DNA from: Chloroflexota bacterium
GTDB lineage: Bacteria > Chloroflexota > Dehalococcoidia > Lucifugimonadales > JACPCL1
Assembly: GCA_016179765.1 (NCBI GenBank)
Contig: JACPCL010000037.1
Coordinates: 1 to 64,000 of the forward strand
DNA: 64,000 nucleotides
Direction: 5' to 3'
The translations under genes were made by a program, and so were the position numbers. The number at the start of each line of letters is the position of its first letter. The first letter of the stretch is position 1. A model generated the notes under the pieces. It ran no database searches, had not been told where the DNA came from, and saw only the letters and a program-made list of their open reading frames with translations. Shown piece by piece: positions 1 through 9,187 of the stretch.

Positions 1-57
1 CTCTTCCGCTGTAAAAGTGCTCAGCATCATCACCTGGTCTTCAGCAGCTCCGCGCAT
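1..57 (-). CDS. N-terminal fragment of an unidentified protein (runs off the left edge)
   Basis: An open frame starts with ATG at 57 and continues past base 1, giving 19 residues beginning MRGAAEDQVMMLSTFTAEE. A GAGGAG Shine-Dalgarno-like sequence lies about 6 bases upstream of the ATG (near 64-70), which is the main support for the start. The stretch is too short to assign a family. It follows the 120-578 gene on the same strand with a 62-base gap, so it could be the next gene of the trp block or an unrelated gene. Confidence 0.45.
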   Translation of the reverse strand, partial: MRGAAEDQVMMLSTFTAEE

Positions 58-119
58 ACCATACTCCTCGTGCAAGCTGCCCCTATTATCCCTCACCTCA
101 CCCTTCTCTTATCCCTTTT

Positions 120-578
120 TTACCCCGACTTTTTCATCACCCTGCTAAGCCCCACAACAATTTGTGAACCTTCACCATAACTAATGTTCTCACGCTGCCC
201 CGCACCCACTTTCGTTGGATCAAAGCGAAAGCTCTCTGGCATTGGAGTCAATGGTTCGGGCGTTGTACTCCATCGCCCTTCCAATGCTAATACTTCGCTG
301 TCCCCCACAAGATAAGAAACCCTCGCCTGACAATTCGAAGCAGCATATCTTGGCGGCAACCCTAACGGAGCAAGCCAAGCCAAACACCAGGGCGCTCTGG
401 CGGTGTTAAGGACATTGATATGAACAAAACGCCATGAGTCGTCTCCCCGATTACCATCAGCCCACTCTCCTATTTGAAACGTCAGACGAGGGCGACGAAG
501 CCGTTCGCCCACTAAATATGCCAGAAAGCTAGCCACAAAACCAATAACTCCACCGAGAACCAGTGCAGGAGTGTCCAT
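120..578 (-). CDS. hypothetical protein with N-terminal membrane anchor
   Basis: A 152-residue protein. Residues about 4-24 form one hydrophobic segment (LVLGGVIGFVASFLAYLVG) followed by a basic stretch (ERLRRPR), consistent with a single N-terminal anchor and the rest on the cytoplasmic side. The remainder has beta-like character with no motif I recognise. It sits 28 bases downstream of trpD and could be co-transcribed with it. Its overall plan, an N-terminal anchor followed by a beta-rich domain with an ...INVLNTARAP... element, is similar to the second half of the 1551-2258 protein (...LSLHNIGSGPAINP...), so the two may be distant relatives. Function unknown. Confidence 0.55.
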   Translation of the reverse strand: MDTPALVLGGVIGFVASFLAYLVGERLRRPRLTFQIGEWADGNRGDDSWRFVHINVLNTARAPWCLAWLAPLGLPPRYAASNCQARVSYLVGDSEVLALEGRWSTTPEPLTPMPESFRFDPTKVGAGQRENISYGEGSQIVVGLSRVMKKSG

Positions 579-606
579 TAGGAGGTGGTCTCCACTCTAA
601 CTGTGC

Positions 607-1506
607 TCAATTCAGTCCCTGGCTCACCTTCACCACCTGCTCCAGCTTGGCGGCGGCCGCCCCGCTCTGGACAGTACTCCGCGCCATCTCTACGCCCTCT
701 TTCAGCGTGCGGGCCTTGCCACCGACCACCAGGGCAGCGGCGGTGTTCAGCAGCACCACGTCCAGGGACGGGCCTGGCTGGCCCCGCAGGATGCCGCGCA
801 GCAGCTCGGCGTTGCGCTCCACCGTGCCGCCCTTGATATCGTCGGTGTTGGCGCGGGACAGACCGGCGTCCTCGGGCGCGAGCTGGTAGGTGCGCACCCT
901 GCCCCCCTGCAAATCCCACACCCTGGTCTGGGCGCTGATAGAGAGCTCGTCTACGCCGTCCATGCCGTACGCCACCATGGCCCGCGGGGTCCCCGGGCGG
1001 CCCAGGGCCTCGGCCATCTTCTCACCCACCGAGGGGTCCGAGACGCCCAGCACCTGGGCAATGAAGCCGAAGCCCGTCTCCGCCAGGCATTGCTGGACAC
1101 CCTCCGGGCTGAGGGCAATCTTGACGCCCACCGCCTCCAGCACGTCGGCGCTGCCGGGGCCGCCGGATGCGGAGCGGTTGCCGTGCTTGGCGACACGCAG
1201 GCCCGCCGCCGCCGCCACGATGGCTGCCGCCGTGGAGACGTTGATGGTGCCGCGGCCATCGCCGCCGGTGCCGCAGGTGTCCACGAGGAAGCCGTCAGTC
1301 TGGACGTGCAGCGACCTGGCGCGCATGGTGCGGGCCATGCCGGTGATCTCGTCGGCGGTCTCTCCCTTCATGCGCAGGGCGGTGATGAAGGCGGCGATTT
1401 GCGAGGACGTGGCCTGGCCCTCCATCATCTCGTCCATGACCTGGGCGGCGACTTCCTGGGTCAGGTTGTTGCCGGCCACCAGCGCGGCAATGGCTTCACG
1501 GATCAT
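607..1506 (-). CDS. trpD: anthranilate phosphoribosyltransferase with an internal deletion
   Basis: TrpD transfers phosphoribosyl from PRPP to anthranilate, the second step of tryptophan synthesis. Family signatures are clear: CGTGGDG (residues 78-84), the NVSTAAA and KHGNRS elements of the PRPP site, GSADVLEA, and the metal-binding DELS near residue 190. The protein is 299 residues against about 335-345 for the family. The missing part is one in-frame block: GFGFI (145-149) runs directly into AQVLGVSDP, so the usual roughly 40 residues between them (with the HPAM..., R..LG.RT and FN.LGPL.NP elements) are absent. That block normally holds the anthranilate-binding arginine. Start ATG has AAGGTGGG upstream. 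It lies at the end of the trpE-trpG strand run. It may be inactive or a changed transferase; assembly error is possible. Confidence 0.9.
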   Translation of the reverse strand: MIREAIAALVAGNNLTQEVAAQVMDEMMEGQATSSQIAAFITALRMKGETADEITGMARTMRARSLHVQTDGFLVDTCGTGGDGRGTINVSTAAAIVAAAAGLRVAKHGNRSASGGPGSADVLEAVGVKIALSPEGVQQCLAETGFGFIAQVLGVSDPSVGEKMAEALGRPGTPRAMVAYGMDGVDELSISAQTRVWDLQGGRVRTYQLAPEDAGLSRANTDDIKGGTVERNAELLRGILRGQPGPSLDVVLLNTAAALVVGGKARTLKEGVEMARSTVQSGAAAAKLEQVVKVSQGLN

Positions 1507-1550
1507 GGTTACCCACCTTTAGAGTTTCTCTAGCTACATACCATCGCGTT

Positions 1551-2258
1551 TTACGATTGATGAAAACGTTCATGTAGTGTCTGCCATTGGTCGTAAGGCA
1601 CTTCTTGCCATTGAATATGCTCCAAGCCAAAGAACGTCAAAGCATCGCCCGGAAGAGTACGGAATTCGATAGGCACGTTTGCCATGAATCCGTTTTGCTG
1701 GATGTCCTGGTATATGCAACTCAGCCTAACCCTTGTACCACTCGTTGCCCAGTTAGGAGTATTTACAGCGTCTTCCATCTTCTGCCCTGGACTAAGCGAT
1801 CCGAATGTCTCAAGACCCACGACTCGATTGTGTCTGGCGTCCTCCTGGACAAGCTCCCAGTGGGGATTAATTGCCGGGCCTGAACCTATGTTATGAAGAG
1901 ACAGCCGCCAGTTCCCGCCAATGTACTGAGGAGGTTGTGTGTAGAACCATATGACTGGTCTAAAAGAGGCAAGGCTTTGCTCATGCATCTCCTTTGCCGT
2001 CTGGACACTAGCCTCTGCCTGCTTTTTCGTCTGTTTCCCTAAGTAGTAGGTGTAAAAAGCATATATGGCCGTGATTATTGCTAACGCCACAAGTATTCCA
2101 GCTTGCAGGATGACGGCATTCGTCTCATTGAGCCAACCTCGTCTTGTCCCAACGAGGGTTAGCAGGAGAGTGATAAACACCCCTAATATACCCAAGGGGG
2201 GAGCCCACTTGAATAGCCAATCGTCGACTTTGCCCCTAAAGCCGTTAGCTTTGCTCAT
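1551..2258 (-). CDS. hypothetical membrane protein
   Basis: A 235-residue protein with two predicted membrane helices near the N terminus (about residues 18-36 and 48-68), then a basic, coiled-coil-like segment (GKQTKKQAEASVQTAKEMHEQ) and a soluble C-terminal domain of about 135 residues with several aromatic motifs (FRPVIWFYTQPP, GSGPAINPHWEL). I do not recognise a family beyond the general plan of two helices plus soluble domain. It lies between the HicB-like gene and trpD on the same strand, interrupting the trp genes. AT content looks higher than in the neighbouring trp genes, consistent with an accessory origin, but this was not computed. Confidence 0.6.
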   Translation of the reverse strand: MSKANGFRGKVDDWLFKWAPPLGILGVFITLLLTLVGTRRGWLNETNAVILQAGILVALAIITAIYAFYTYYLGKQTKKQAEASVQTAKEMHEQSLASFRPVIWFYTQPPQYIGGNWRLSLHNIGSGPAINPHWELVQEDARHNRVVGLETFGSLSPGQKMEDAVNTPNWATSGTRVRLSCIYQDIQQNGFMANVPIEFRTLPGDALTFFGLEHIQWQEVPYDQWQTLHERFHQS

Positions 2259-2302
2259 ACTACCCCTCCAGCCAGTTTCTCAGCAGCTTTGCCCGCCTGG
2301 CC

Positions 2303-2488
2303 TCACAGGTTCCTGTAGACCTCCCGCCTGTCTTCCAGGATCAAAGCTATCGCTTCCCGCAGGCTTTGCATGCATTCCTCTTTGGTCAGCCCCTGGCCGT
2401 TGGCCCCAGGCACCTCAGGGCAGTAAGCAATGTACCACTTGCCGTCGCGCTCAATGATGGCGGTGAACTCGTTGCGCATGGCTACCAC
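2303..2488 (-). CDS. HicB-like (UPF0150) antitoxin-type protein
   Basis: A 61-residue protein with the HicB/UPF0150 pattern: FTAIIERDGKWYIAYCPEVPG, then GLTKEECMQSLREAIALILEDR. This is the partial RNase H-like fold typical of HicB antitoxins; there is no additional C-terminal DNA-binding extension as found in longer HicB proteins. The start could be MVAMRN or the internal ATG three codons later. It is 12 bases downstream of the 59-residue ORF at 2501-2680. No HicA toxin (small double-stranded-RNA-binding-like protein) is encoded beside it, so it is either a solitary HicB or paired with the unrecognised upstream ORF. Confidence 0.75.
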   Translation of the reverse strand: MVAMRNEFTAIIERDGKWYIAYCPEVPGANGQGLTKEECMQSLREAIALILEDRREVYRNL

Positions 2489-2500
2489 ATCCTGCCGCCA

Positions 2501-2680
2501 TTATAGCGGCTCCTCCATTGGCCTGCGCTCCTCTAGCTCGTCAATCATGCGTGCCGCCTCTGCATCGGCGTACTCAAAGTCGCGCTCTACTTCCTCAATA
2601 TCAGCCAAATATAGAGGGTCGCGGCTTGCCATTTCCAAGGAGTGAACCCATTTCTCCTTCGTCGGTTGTCTTGGCATCAT
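2501..2680 (-). CDS. small acidic protein paired with HicB-like gene
   Basis: A 59-residue ORF, read directly from the minus strand: it starts MMPRQPTKEKWVHSLEMA and ends with a TAA at 2501-2503. It is rich in Asp and Glu (DPLYLADIEEVERDFEYADAE) and likely helical. It begins only 4 bases after the trpG stop and ends 12 bases before the HicB-like gene, so translation of the three is probably linked. Small acidic proteins in front of UPF0150 genes are a pattern I believe to be common, but I cannot name the family. It is not a HicA toxin by sequence. Confidence 0.6.
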   Translation of the reverse strand: MMPRQPTKEKWVHSLEMASRDPLYLADIEEVERDFEYADAEAARMIDELEERRPMEEPL

Positions 2681-2684
2681 ACCT

Positions 2685-3248
2685 CTACCCCTCCAGAAAA
2701 TTCCGCAGCAGTTCCTTGCCGGACTGCGTCAGGATGGCCTCCGGGTGGAACTGCACGCCCTCTATGGGCAGCGTCTTGTGGCGCACGCCCATGATGACTC
2801 CGCTGTCGGACCAGGCGCTCACCTCCAGCTCCGGCGGCACGGTGGCAGGCACAATAGCCAGGCTATGGTAGCGGATGGCTGAAAGAGGGTTGGGCAGTCC
2901 CTTGAAAACGCCCTTGCCGTCGTGCGTCACCTTGCTGGCCTTGCCGTGGACGATCTCGCCGGCGTAGGCCACCGTCGCGCCGAACACGTAGCCGATGCAC
3001 TGGTGGCCCAGGCACACGCCCAGGATGGGGATGCGCCCGCCGAAGTGCCGTATCACGTCGTTGGAGACGCCCACCTCCCTGGGAGTGCACGGCCCCGGGG
3101 AGATGACGATCTTCTCCGGCGATATGCCCTGGATATCTTCCAAGCCGATCCTGTCGTTGCGCGCCACCTCCACCTTAGCCCCCAGCTCACTGAGGTACTG
3201 GTAGAGGTTGTAGGTGAAGCTATCGTAGTTGTCTATGAGAAGGATCAT
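2685..3248 (-). CDS. trpG: anthranilate synthase glutamine amidotransferase subunit
   Basis: This class I glutamine amidotransferase supplies ammonia to TrpE for anthranilate synthesis. At 187 residues it has normal length. The catalytic triad is visible: Cys79 in GVCLGHQ, and His168 and Glu170 in the QFHPEA motif; the N terminus [19 protein letters not shown] is typical of TrpG/PabA. As in many bacteria the same subunit could serve aminodeoxychorismate synthase. The gene follows trpE on the same strand, separated by a palindromic repeat element (3249-3378) that ends at the base before the trpG ATG. That repeat therefore provides the ribosome-binding region. Confidence 0.95.
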   Translation of the reverse strand: MILLIDNYDSFTYNLYQYLSELGAKVEVARNDRIGLEDIQGISPEKIVISPGPCTPREVGVSNDVIRHFGGRIPILGVCLGHQCIGYVFGATVAYAGEIVHGKASKVTHDGKGVFKGLPNPLSAIRYHSLAIVPATVPPELEVSAWSDSGVIMGVRHKTLPIEGVQFHPEAILTQSGKELLRNFLEG

Positions 3249-3372
3249 ACCTAACCCCCTAGCCCCCTTCTATGAAGGGAAGGGGGAATGATAGATTCGG
3301 AGGACACGCCTTGAACCACAGCCTGCGCCTTCCTTTCCCCCTTCCCGTGGCGGAAAGGGGGACGAGAGGGGG

Positions 3373-3378
<6 letters not shown>
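3249..3378. repeat. palindromic dispersed element between trpE and trpG
   Basis: A 130-base element with perfect 12-base terminal inverted repeats: ACCTAACCCCCT at 3249-3260 and AGGGGGTTAGGT at 3367-3378. Inside there are further short G/C-rich palindromes (CCCCCTT...AAGGGGG). It fills the whole trpE-trpG spacer: its right end contains the trpE stop codon (3373-3375) and its left end touches the trpG ATG (3246-3248). Shorter related sequences of the type CTCTCCC-TTGA-GGGAGAG occur elsewhere in the window. Confidence 0.8.
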
Positions 3379-4821
<1,443 letters not shown>

Positions 4822-4828
4822 GATTGGG

Positions 4829-4890
4829 CCTCTTCTTGTGCTTGGTAGTAAACGTCACGCAGCCCAAGGCGCAACGTTCGCCAGAAGAGG
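4829..4890 (-). promoter_or_regulatory. possible RNA hairpin hiding the trpE ribosome-binding site
   Basis: In the trpE leader, AGAAGAGG (on the minus strand, plus positions 4829-4836) is the Shine-Dalgarno sequence, and its perfect complement CCTCTTCT lies at plus positions 4883-4890. A second inner pairing (AACGT at 4851-4855 with ACGTT at 4874-4878) supports a long hairpin. No T-box or attenuator-type terminator was found in this leader. A short leader reading frame (MHPHSLDQMVYRQ...) overlaps it but holds only one Trp codon. A regulatory role is inference. Confidence 0.35.
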
Positions 4891-5040
4891 CAGCGCACGG
4901 GATGAGGCATGAGTGCGCTACTCTGCCGGTAGACCATTTGGTCAAGGCTGTGTGGGTGCATGGTTAGCTATCCGGTTTATCAGGGAATCCACAGCTTTTC
5001 GCGGCATGCTGTTGTTGCCGGGGGGTAATTCGCAGTACGT

Positions 5041-5409
5041 CTACAAGTAACCAACAAGTGCAAGTTGTTCCGCGGCTTCAGGTGTCATCGGGGCATCAAT
5101 TGCCCTAGTCCGATATTCAAGACGGTATCCAGAAAAGCCCTGAACTCTTTCCAACTCATCGGATACCCCGTCCCACACTTCCCCTCCTTCACGTAGGCTC
5201 GAAAGGAATCTCTTGAGCTCATAGCGACAACTTCTGCCGCTCTTTCCAATGTAGTAAATAGCTTCTTTGTCAACACCACCCAGCCTTGGCACAGGGATAG
5301 GTTCACCCCTGGCATTGACAATCCTCACTTGATAGACTCCTCGGTTTCTTGTGGCGTCATCTTCGTAGAGATCTTCCTCTAAGTCTTGCCATTCAGTCCA
5401 TTCAGCCAC
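5041..5409 (-). CDS. small protein with GIY-YIG-like pattern
   Basis: A 122-residue protein starting at GTG (5409), with GGAGG about 8 bases upstream. It contains GVYQVRI (residues 24-30) and, about 27 residues later, IYYIGKSGRS, followed by RYELKRFLSSL, an arrangement like the core of the GIY-YIG nuclease fold (GVY ... YIG ... basic helix). The conserved downstream glutamate and asparagine cannot be placed with confidence, so the assignment is tentative. It sits between trpS and trpE on the same strand but has no evident link to tryptophan metabolism. A second, more convincing GIY-YIG protein lies at 9534-9821. Confidence 0.55.
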   Translation of the reverse strand: MAEWTEWQDLEEDLYEDDATRNRGVYQVRIVNARGEPIPVPRLGGVDKEAIYYIGKSGRSCRYELKRFLSSLREGGEVWDGVSDELERVQGFSGYRLEYRTRAIDAPMTPEAAEQLALVGYL

Positions 5410-5530
5410 CGTGTGTTCCTCCGGTTTGGTACTGTGCTCTATGCAATTCCCTCGGAAAAGTCCTTGCTCGGTTGCTCAAAGCGCGTGAACGCATGAAGCC
5501 TTCTGTTGCTCGGCGCAGTGGATACAATTT

Positions 5531-5699
5531 GTCATTCTGAGCGAGGCGGTCAAACGACCACTGCCATCACCAGCGACTGCCTCGCGAAGAATCTAAGGCC
5601 TGTGCCGATGAACACGAACCGCTTGTTCAGAAAAGGTACGCTGCAACGGGCCTTCGCCTTGGATTCTTCGCCTGACTGCCGTCAGGGCTCAGAATGACA
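5531..5699. repeat. dispersed GTCATTCTGA-type palindromic repeat
   Basis: The spacer 5410-5770 between the GIY-YIG-like gene and trpS has no gene. It holds an element bounded by perfect inverted repeats GTCATTCTGA (5531-5540) and TCAGAATGAC (5690-5699), with inner GATTCTTCG / CGAAGAATC pairs. Related copies occur at 14314-14465, 15070-15285, 19268-19320, 34342-34482 and in 52430-52632. Confidence 0.75.
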
Positions 5700-5770
5700 G
5701 TGGCATGTGCCACACCAGAAAACAAAGGCTCTTTGCTTGTTCACAAACTTTCAGCATGACAAAGGCTGTC

Positions 5771-6808
5771 CTACTTGAAATACAGTATCCCCATCTTCTC
5801 CCGCACCTCTGCCATGGTCGCCTCCGCCACGCGCTTGGCGCGGCGGGAGCCTTCCACCAGGACATCCGCCACCAACTGAGGGCGCTCCTCGTACTGGGCG
5901 CGGCGCTCCCGAATCGGGGACAGGAAGCGGTTGAGCGCCGCTGCCAGCTTGCGCTTCACCTCCACGTCCCCTACCCTGCCGGCCCGGTAGCGCTCCTTCA
6001 GGTCTTCCACCTCCGCCTTGTTATCGTTGAAGGCGTCGTGGTAGTCAAAGCAGGGGTTGCCCTCCACGTGGCCGGGATCGGTGGCGCGGATGCGCGTCGG
6101 GTCGGTGTACATGCCGCGCACCTTGCGCTCCACCGTGGCCGCGTCGTCGAAAAGGTAGATAACGTTGCCGATGCTCTTGCTCATCTTGGACTGGCCGTCG
6201 GTGCCCGTGAGGCGGGCCACGCGGCCTACCAGGGCTTGCGGCTCCGGGAAGGTCTCGCCGAACATGCGGTTGAAGCGGCGGACGACCTCGCGGGTCATCT
6301 CAATGTGCGGAACCTGGTCCTCACCCACGGGCACCAGGTGGGCCCTGGGCAACGCAATGTCCGCCGCCTGGCTTACGGGATAGGTAAAAAAACCCACCGA
6401 TACTCGCTCGCCACGCGTTGTCACGCCTTCGGAGTCGCCTTCAATGCGCTCCCGCTCGGCCTTCAGCGTAGGGTTGCGCTCCAGCCAGCCCAGGGGCGTG
6501 ACCATGGAGAGGAGCATCGCAAGCTCGGCGTGCTCTGGCACGTAGCTCTGCACCACAAAGGTGCTACGCTCCGGGTCCAGGCCCACGGCCAGCCAGTCCA
6601 TGCCTACCTCTATGACCGAGCGCCGTATGCCGGCGATGTCGTCCAGGTGGTCGCCAAGCGCCTGGTAATCGGCGATGAGGAAGAAGCAGTCGTACTGCTC
6701 TTGCAGGCGCACCCAGTTCTCCAGGGCGCCCACGTAGTGGCCCAGGTGGAGGGCGCCGGTGGGCCGGACGCCGGTGAGGATGCGTTTCTTGGTTGGGAGA
6801 CTTGTCAT
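5771..6808 (-). CDS. trpS: tryptophanyl-tRNA synthetase
   Basis: Class I aminoacyl-tRNA synthetase charging tRNA-Trp. I chose the ATG at 6808 (protein begins [18 protein letters not shown], 345 residues), which has GGGAG about 11 bases upstream; a longer frame exists but adds low-quality sequence. The HIGH-type motif is [14 protein letters not shown] (residues 16-29) and the KMSKS motif is intact at about 208-212. Other family hallmarks: [24 protein letters not shown]. It lies downstream of a Trp-specific T-box leader on the same strand (with trpB2 in between), consistent with control by uncharged tRNA-Trp if transcription reaches this far. Confidence 0.95.
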   Translation of the reverse strand: MTSLPTKKRILTGVRPTGALHLGHYVGALENWVRLQEQYDCFFLIADYQALGDHLDDIAGIRRSVIEVGMDWLAVGLDPERSTFVVQSYVPEHAELAMLLSMVTPLGWLERNPTLKAERERIEGDSEGVTTRGERVSVGFFTYPVSQAADIALPRAHLVPVGEDQVPHIEMTREVVRRFNRMFGETFPEPQALVGRVARLTGTDGQSKMSKSIGNVIYLFDDAATVERKVRGMYTDPTRIRATDPGHVEGNPCFDYHDAFNDNKAEVEDLKERYRAGRVGDVEVKRKLAAALNRFLSPIRERRAQYEERPQLVADVLVEGSRRAKRVAEATMAEVREKMGILYFK

Positions 6809-6833
6809 AGATTGATCACTCCCTGTTGATTTG

Positions 6834-6868
6834 CGCGGGCAAAGAGGCAAACGGGCAAGCTGGCAAGA
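6834..6868. repeat. left inverted-repeat flank of the four-helix-bundle gene
   Basis: The sequence contains GGCAAAGAGGCAAACGGGC followed by AAGCTGGCAAG. A related inverted copy lies at 7305-7340 on the other side of the 6875-7321 gene (reading GGGCAAGCAGGCAAAC and GCAAACGGGCAAAG on the minus strand). Both are built from short GGCAA-type steps. Confidence 0.5.
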
Positions 6869-6874
6869 AGACAA

Positions 6875-7321
6875 CTACCGCTTGTCTTGTTTACCCCCCT
6901 CGTTTCCCTTGGCGTACGTCTTGGGGGTTTCACCTAGAGACTTCATCCTAAGCGTCACAGCCTTTTGGACTTCGGTGCATTGGTCCAAGAGACGCACCGC
7001 ATCCTCAGCAGAAAGCAGACCCTGACGGGACAGCAAGTCCAGCCAGGACTCGGCTTCAAATGCAGACCCTCTGGCGATGGAAAGGTGGCTCCTGTAGGCA
7101 GCCTGTGAGAATCGCCCATAACCTTCCGCGATGTTGGCAGGAACCGAAGCAGCGGCCCTTAGCAACTGCCCTCCAATGGTTTCTGCCACTCTGTCCCTTG
7201 CGGGCAATGCTCCAACCACCTGAGCCACAGCAGCAGCAAAGTCCTGAGCTTTTTGCCACAGGGCCATTTGCCTGAACTCAGACCCGATATGCTTTGCACC
7301 GAACTCTTTGCCCGTTTGCAT
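6875..7321 (-). CDS. four-helix-bundle protein, 23S rRNA intervening-sequence family
   Basis: A 148-residue protein (start MQTGKEFGAKHIGSEF; an alternative start is the ATG at 7267, giving MALWQKAQDF). It shows the family pattern: a first helix around ALWQKAQDFAAAVAQVV, LPARDRVAETIGGQLLRAAASVPANIAEGYGR, then SIARGSAFEAESWLDLLSRQGLL. The SVPANIAEGYGR stretch is diagnostic. Members often sit in rRNA intervening sequences or as free accessory genes; their function is poorly known. Here it separates trpB2 from trpS and is flanked on both sides by related inverted short repeats, which suggests it arrived as a small cassette. Confidence 0.85.
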   Translation of the reverse strand: MQTGKEFGAKHIGSEFRQMALWQKAQDFAAAVAQVVGALPARDRVAETIGGQLLRAAASVPANIAEGYGRFSQAAYRSHLSIARGSAFEAESWLDLLSRQGLLSAEDAVRLLDQCTEVQKAVTLRMKSLGETPKTYAKGNEGGKQDKR

Positions 7322-7340
7322 GTTTGCCTGCTTGCCCGTC
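7305..7340. repeat. right inverted-repeat flank of the four-helix-bundle gene
   Basis: On the plus strand this reads CTTTGCCCGTTTGCATG followed by TTTGCCTGCTTGCCCG, an inverted and partly rearranged counterpart of the left flank at 6834-6868. It overlaps the chosen start of the gene, so the first codons (MQTGKEF) may be repeat-derived, which favours the internal start at 7267 as a possible alternative. Confidence 0.5.
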
Positions 7341-7343
7341 CCC

Positions 7344-8699
7344 CTACAGCCTCGGCACGCCCCGCAGCGCGGCCTCCACCTCTGCACGCGGATAGGCGTA
7401 GTCCTCCAGGCGGCCGGAGAGGTAGGCGTCGTAGGCAGCCATGTCAAAGTAGCCGTGGCCGCACAGGTTGAAGAGGATGGTCTTGGCCTGGCCGCTCTCC
7501 TTGCACTTGAGGGCTTCGTCTATGGCTACCTTGATGGCGTGGGCAGGCTCCGGCGCGGGCACGATGCCCTCGGTGCGGGCGAAGAGCACTGCTGCCTCAA
7601 ACACCGGGTTCTGGTGGACGGCGCGGGCCTCAATGATGCCCTCGTCGCACAGCAAGCTGATCAGAGGGGACATGCCGTGGTAGCGCAGGCCGCCGGCGTG
7701 GATAGCAGGGGGCACGAAGGTGTGGCCCAGGGTGAACATCTTGATAAGGGGCGTCAGGCCCACGGTGTCGCCGAAGTCGTAGGTGTAGACGCCGCGGGTG
7801 ATGCTGGGGGCGGCCTCCGGTTCCACGGCGATAAGCTCCACCTTGCTCTTGCCTTCCAGTTTGTCCTTGACGAAGGGGAATGCGATGCCGCCGAAGCTGC
7901 TGCCTCCGCCCACGCAGCCAATCACCATATCCGGGTACTCGCCCAGCCGCTCAAAGGCCGTCTTGCACTCCTGGCCGATGACCGTCTGGTGCATGAGGAC
8001 GTGGTTGAGCACGCTACCTAGGGAGTACTTGGTGTCCTCCCGCTTGGCGGCGTCCTCCACCGCCTCGCTGATGGCGATGCCCAGACTACCTGGCGAGTTG
8101 GGATGCTCGGCCAGGATACTGCGTCCGCCCTCAGTGTCCTGGCTGGGGCTAGCGACGACGCTTGCACCCCAGGTCTCCATCATGGAGCGGCGGTAGGGCT
8201 TTTGCTGGTAGCTGACCTTCACCATGTACACCTTGCACTCCAGGCCGAACTGGCGGCAGGAGAAGGCAAGGGCGCTACCCCACTGGCCCGCGCCAGTCTC
8301 GGTGGTGAGGCGCTTGACCCCCTGGGCCTTGTTGTAGAAGGCCTGGGCCACGGCGGTATTGGGCTTGTGGCTGCCTGCGGGGCTGACCCCTTCGTACTTG
8401 TAATAGATACGTGCCGGGGTGTCCAGCGCCTTCTCCAGACGGTGCGCCCGGAAGAGGGGTGTGGGCCGCCACAGCTTGTACACCTCCCGCACCTCCTCGG
8501 GAATCTCAATCCAACGCTCCTGGCTTACCTCCTGTCCAATGAGGGCCATGGGGAAGAGGGGGGCCAGGTCGTCCGGCCCAATGGGCTTCTTGGTGCCGGG
8601 GTGCACCACCGGCGGTAGGGGTTTGGGGAGGTCTGCCTGGATGTTATACCAGGCCCGAGGGATATCCTGCTCCTCCAGAAGTACCTTCGTGTCAGCCAT
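7344..8699 (-). CDS. trpB: TrpB2-type tryptophan synthase beta chain (TrpB-like)
   Basis: PLP enzyme joining indole (or a related substrate) to serine to make tryptophan. Protein of 451 residues beginning [14 protein letters not shown]; the start is fixed by a strong AAGGAGG seven bases upstream. The PLP lysine is Lys112 in SHKPNTA, and the phosphate-binding loop is [10 protein letters not shown]. The long N terminus and elements such as EYPDMVIGC and HAGGLRYHG place it in the TrpB2 (TIGR01415-like) group, which acts without a TrpA partner or salvages indole. No trpA, trpC or trpF is in the window. It is the second gene downstream of the T-box leader. Confidence 0.93.
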   Translation of the reverse strand: MADTKVLLEEQDIPRAWYNIQADLPKPLPPVVHPGTKKPIGPDDLAPLFPMALIGQEVSQERWIEIPEEVREVYKLWRPTPLFRAHRLEKALDTPARIYYKYEGVSPAGSHKPNTAVAQAFYNKAQGVKRLTTETGAGQWGSALAFSCRQFGLECKVYMVKVSYQQKPYRRSMMETWGASVVASPSQDTEGGRSILAEHPNSPGSLGIAISEAVEDAAKREDTKYSLGSVLNHVLMHQTVIGQECKTAFERLGEYPDMVIGCVGGGSSFGGIAFPFVKDKLEGKSKVELIAVEPEAAPSITRGVYTYDFGDTVGLTPLIKMFTLGHTFVPPAIHAGGLRYHGMSPLISLLCDEGIIEARAVHQNPVFEAAVLFARTEGIVPAPEPAHAIKVAIDEALKCKESGQAKTILFNLCGHGYFDMAAYDAYLSGRLEDYAYPRAEVEAALRGVPRL

Positions 8700-8763
8700 A
8701 TGAACCTCCTTTTTCTTGCGGCAGCTTTTGCCAGGCCGCCCTTGTACCGGTGTACCTCTCAGG

Positions 8764-9063
8764 TCACCCTGGCCGGAAAAGCTCCTCCAGGGTCTGGCCG
8801 ATCCGCGCCCTAATGGCCCCCTCAAAGGAGCGCAAGGGGAGCGGAACGGCCATGTCCAACACGACGTGCGACTCGGTGGCCTCCAGGATGCCCTGAAACC
8901 GGTGCCCCACCGCCCTGAAACTGAACCGCATGGCGTCTCCCTCCCATGAGGCGTCTACCTGACTGGCGGAGCTGCCGTACTGACGCATAAGGACGGGCAG
9001 CACATCCTGTACCTTGGCCCTGGCGGCCTCTTTGGACAGGTGATGGGGCCGGGACACCTTCAT
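8764..9063 (-). CDS. PHA granule-region (PF09650-like) small protein
   Basis: A 99-residue protein beginning [20 protein letters not shown] chose the ATG at 9063 because the longer frame runs back through the T-box terminator, and CAGGAG lies about 8 bases upstream. The pattern ([16 protein letters not shown].....G....[29 protein letters not shown]...[29 protein letters not shown]) fits the polyhydroxyalkanoic acid system family. Such proteins occur widely outside PHA loci and their role is unclear. It is the first gene after the T-box, so its expression should follow tRNA-Trp charging. Confidence 0.7.
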   Translation of the reverse strand: MKVSRPHHLSKEAARAKVQDVLPVLMRQYGSSASQVDASWEGDAMRFSFRAVGHRFQGILEATESHVVLDMAVPLPLRSFEGAIRARIGQTLEELFRPG

Positions 9064-9092
9064 GGCTTTGGCTCCTGTGCGCGCTCTAACAC

Positions 9093-9131
9093 AAAAAGGG
9101 AAAGCCCCACCCACAAGGGGCGGGGCTTTCC
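9093..9131 (-). terminator. T-box intrinsic terminator
   Basis: On the minus strand a stem GGAAAGCCCC / GGGGCTTTCC (plus positions 9122-9131 and 9099-9108) is followed by a run of five T (plus A at 9093-9097). Its 5' arm begins at the end of the T-box sequence (9130-9144), the classic mutually exclusive arrangement of terminator and antiterminator. Confidence 0.85.
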
Positions 9132-9187
9132 GCGTTGCCACCCTAGTTCGTCCCGGTCACCTCGGGACCTTTTTGCAGCGTCGTCTC

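Noticed and set aside
4822-4945. A Trp leader peptide upstream of trpE (attenuator).
   Set aside because: The only leader frame has a single Trp codon and there is no terminator-antiterminator pair.
5705-6829. A 374-residue plus-strand ORF opposite trpS.
   Set aside because: It is antisense to a clear TrpS with HIGH and KMSKS motifs; its composition is His/Arg/Leu-rich as in antisense shadows.
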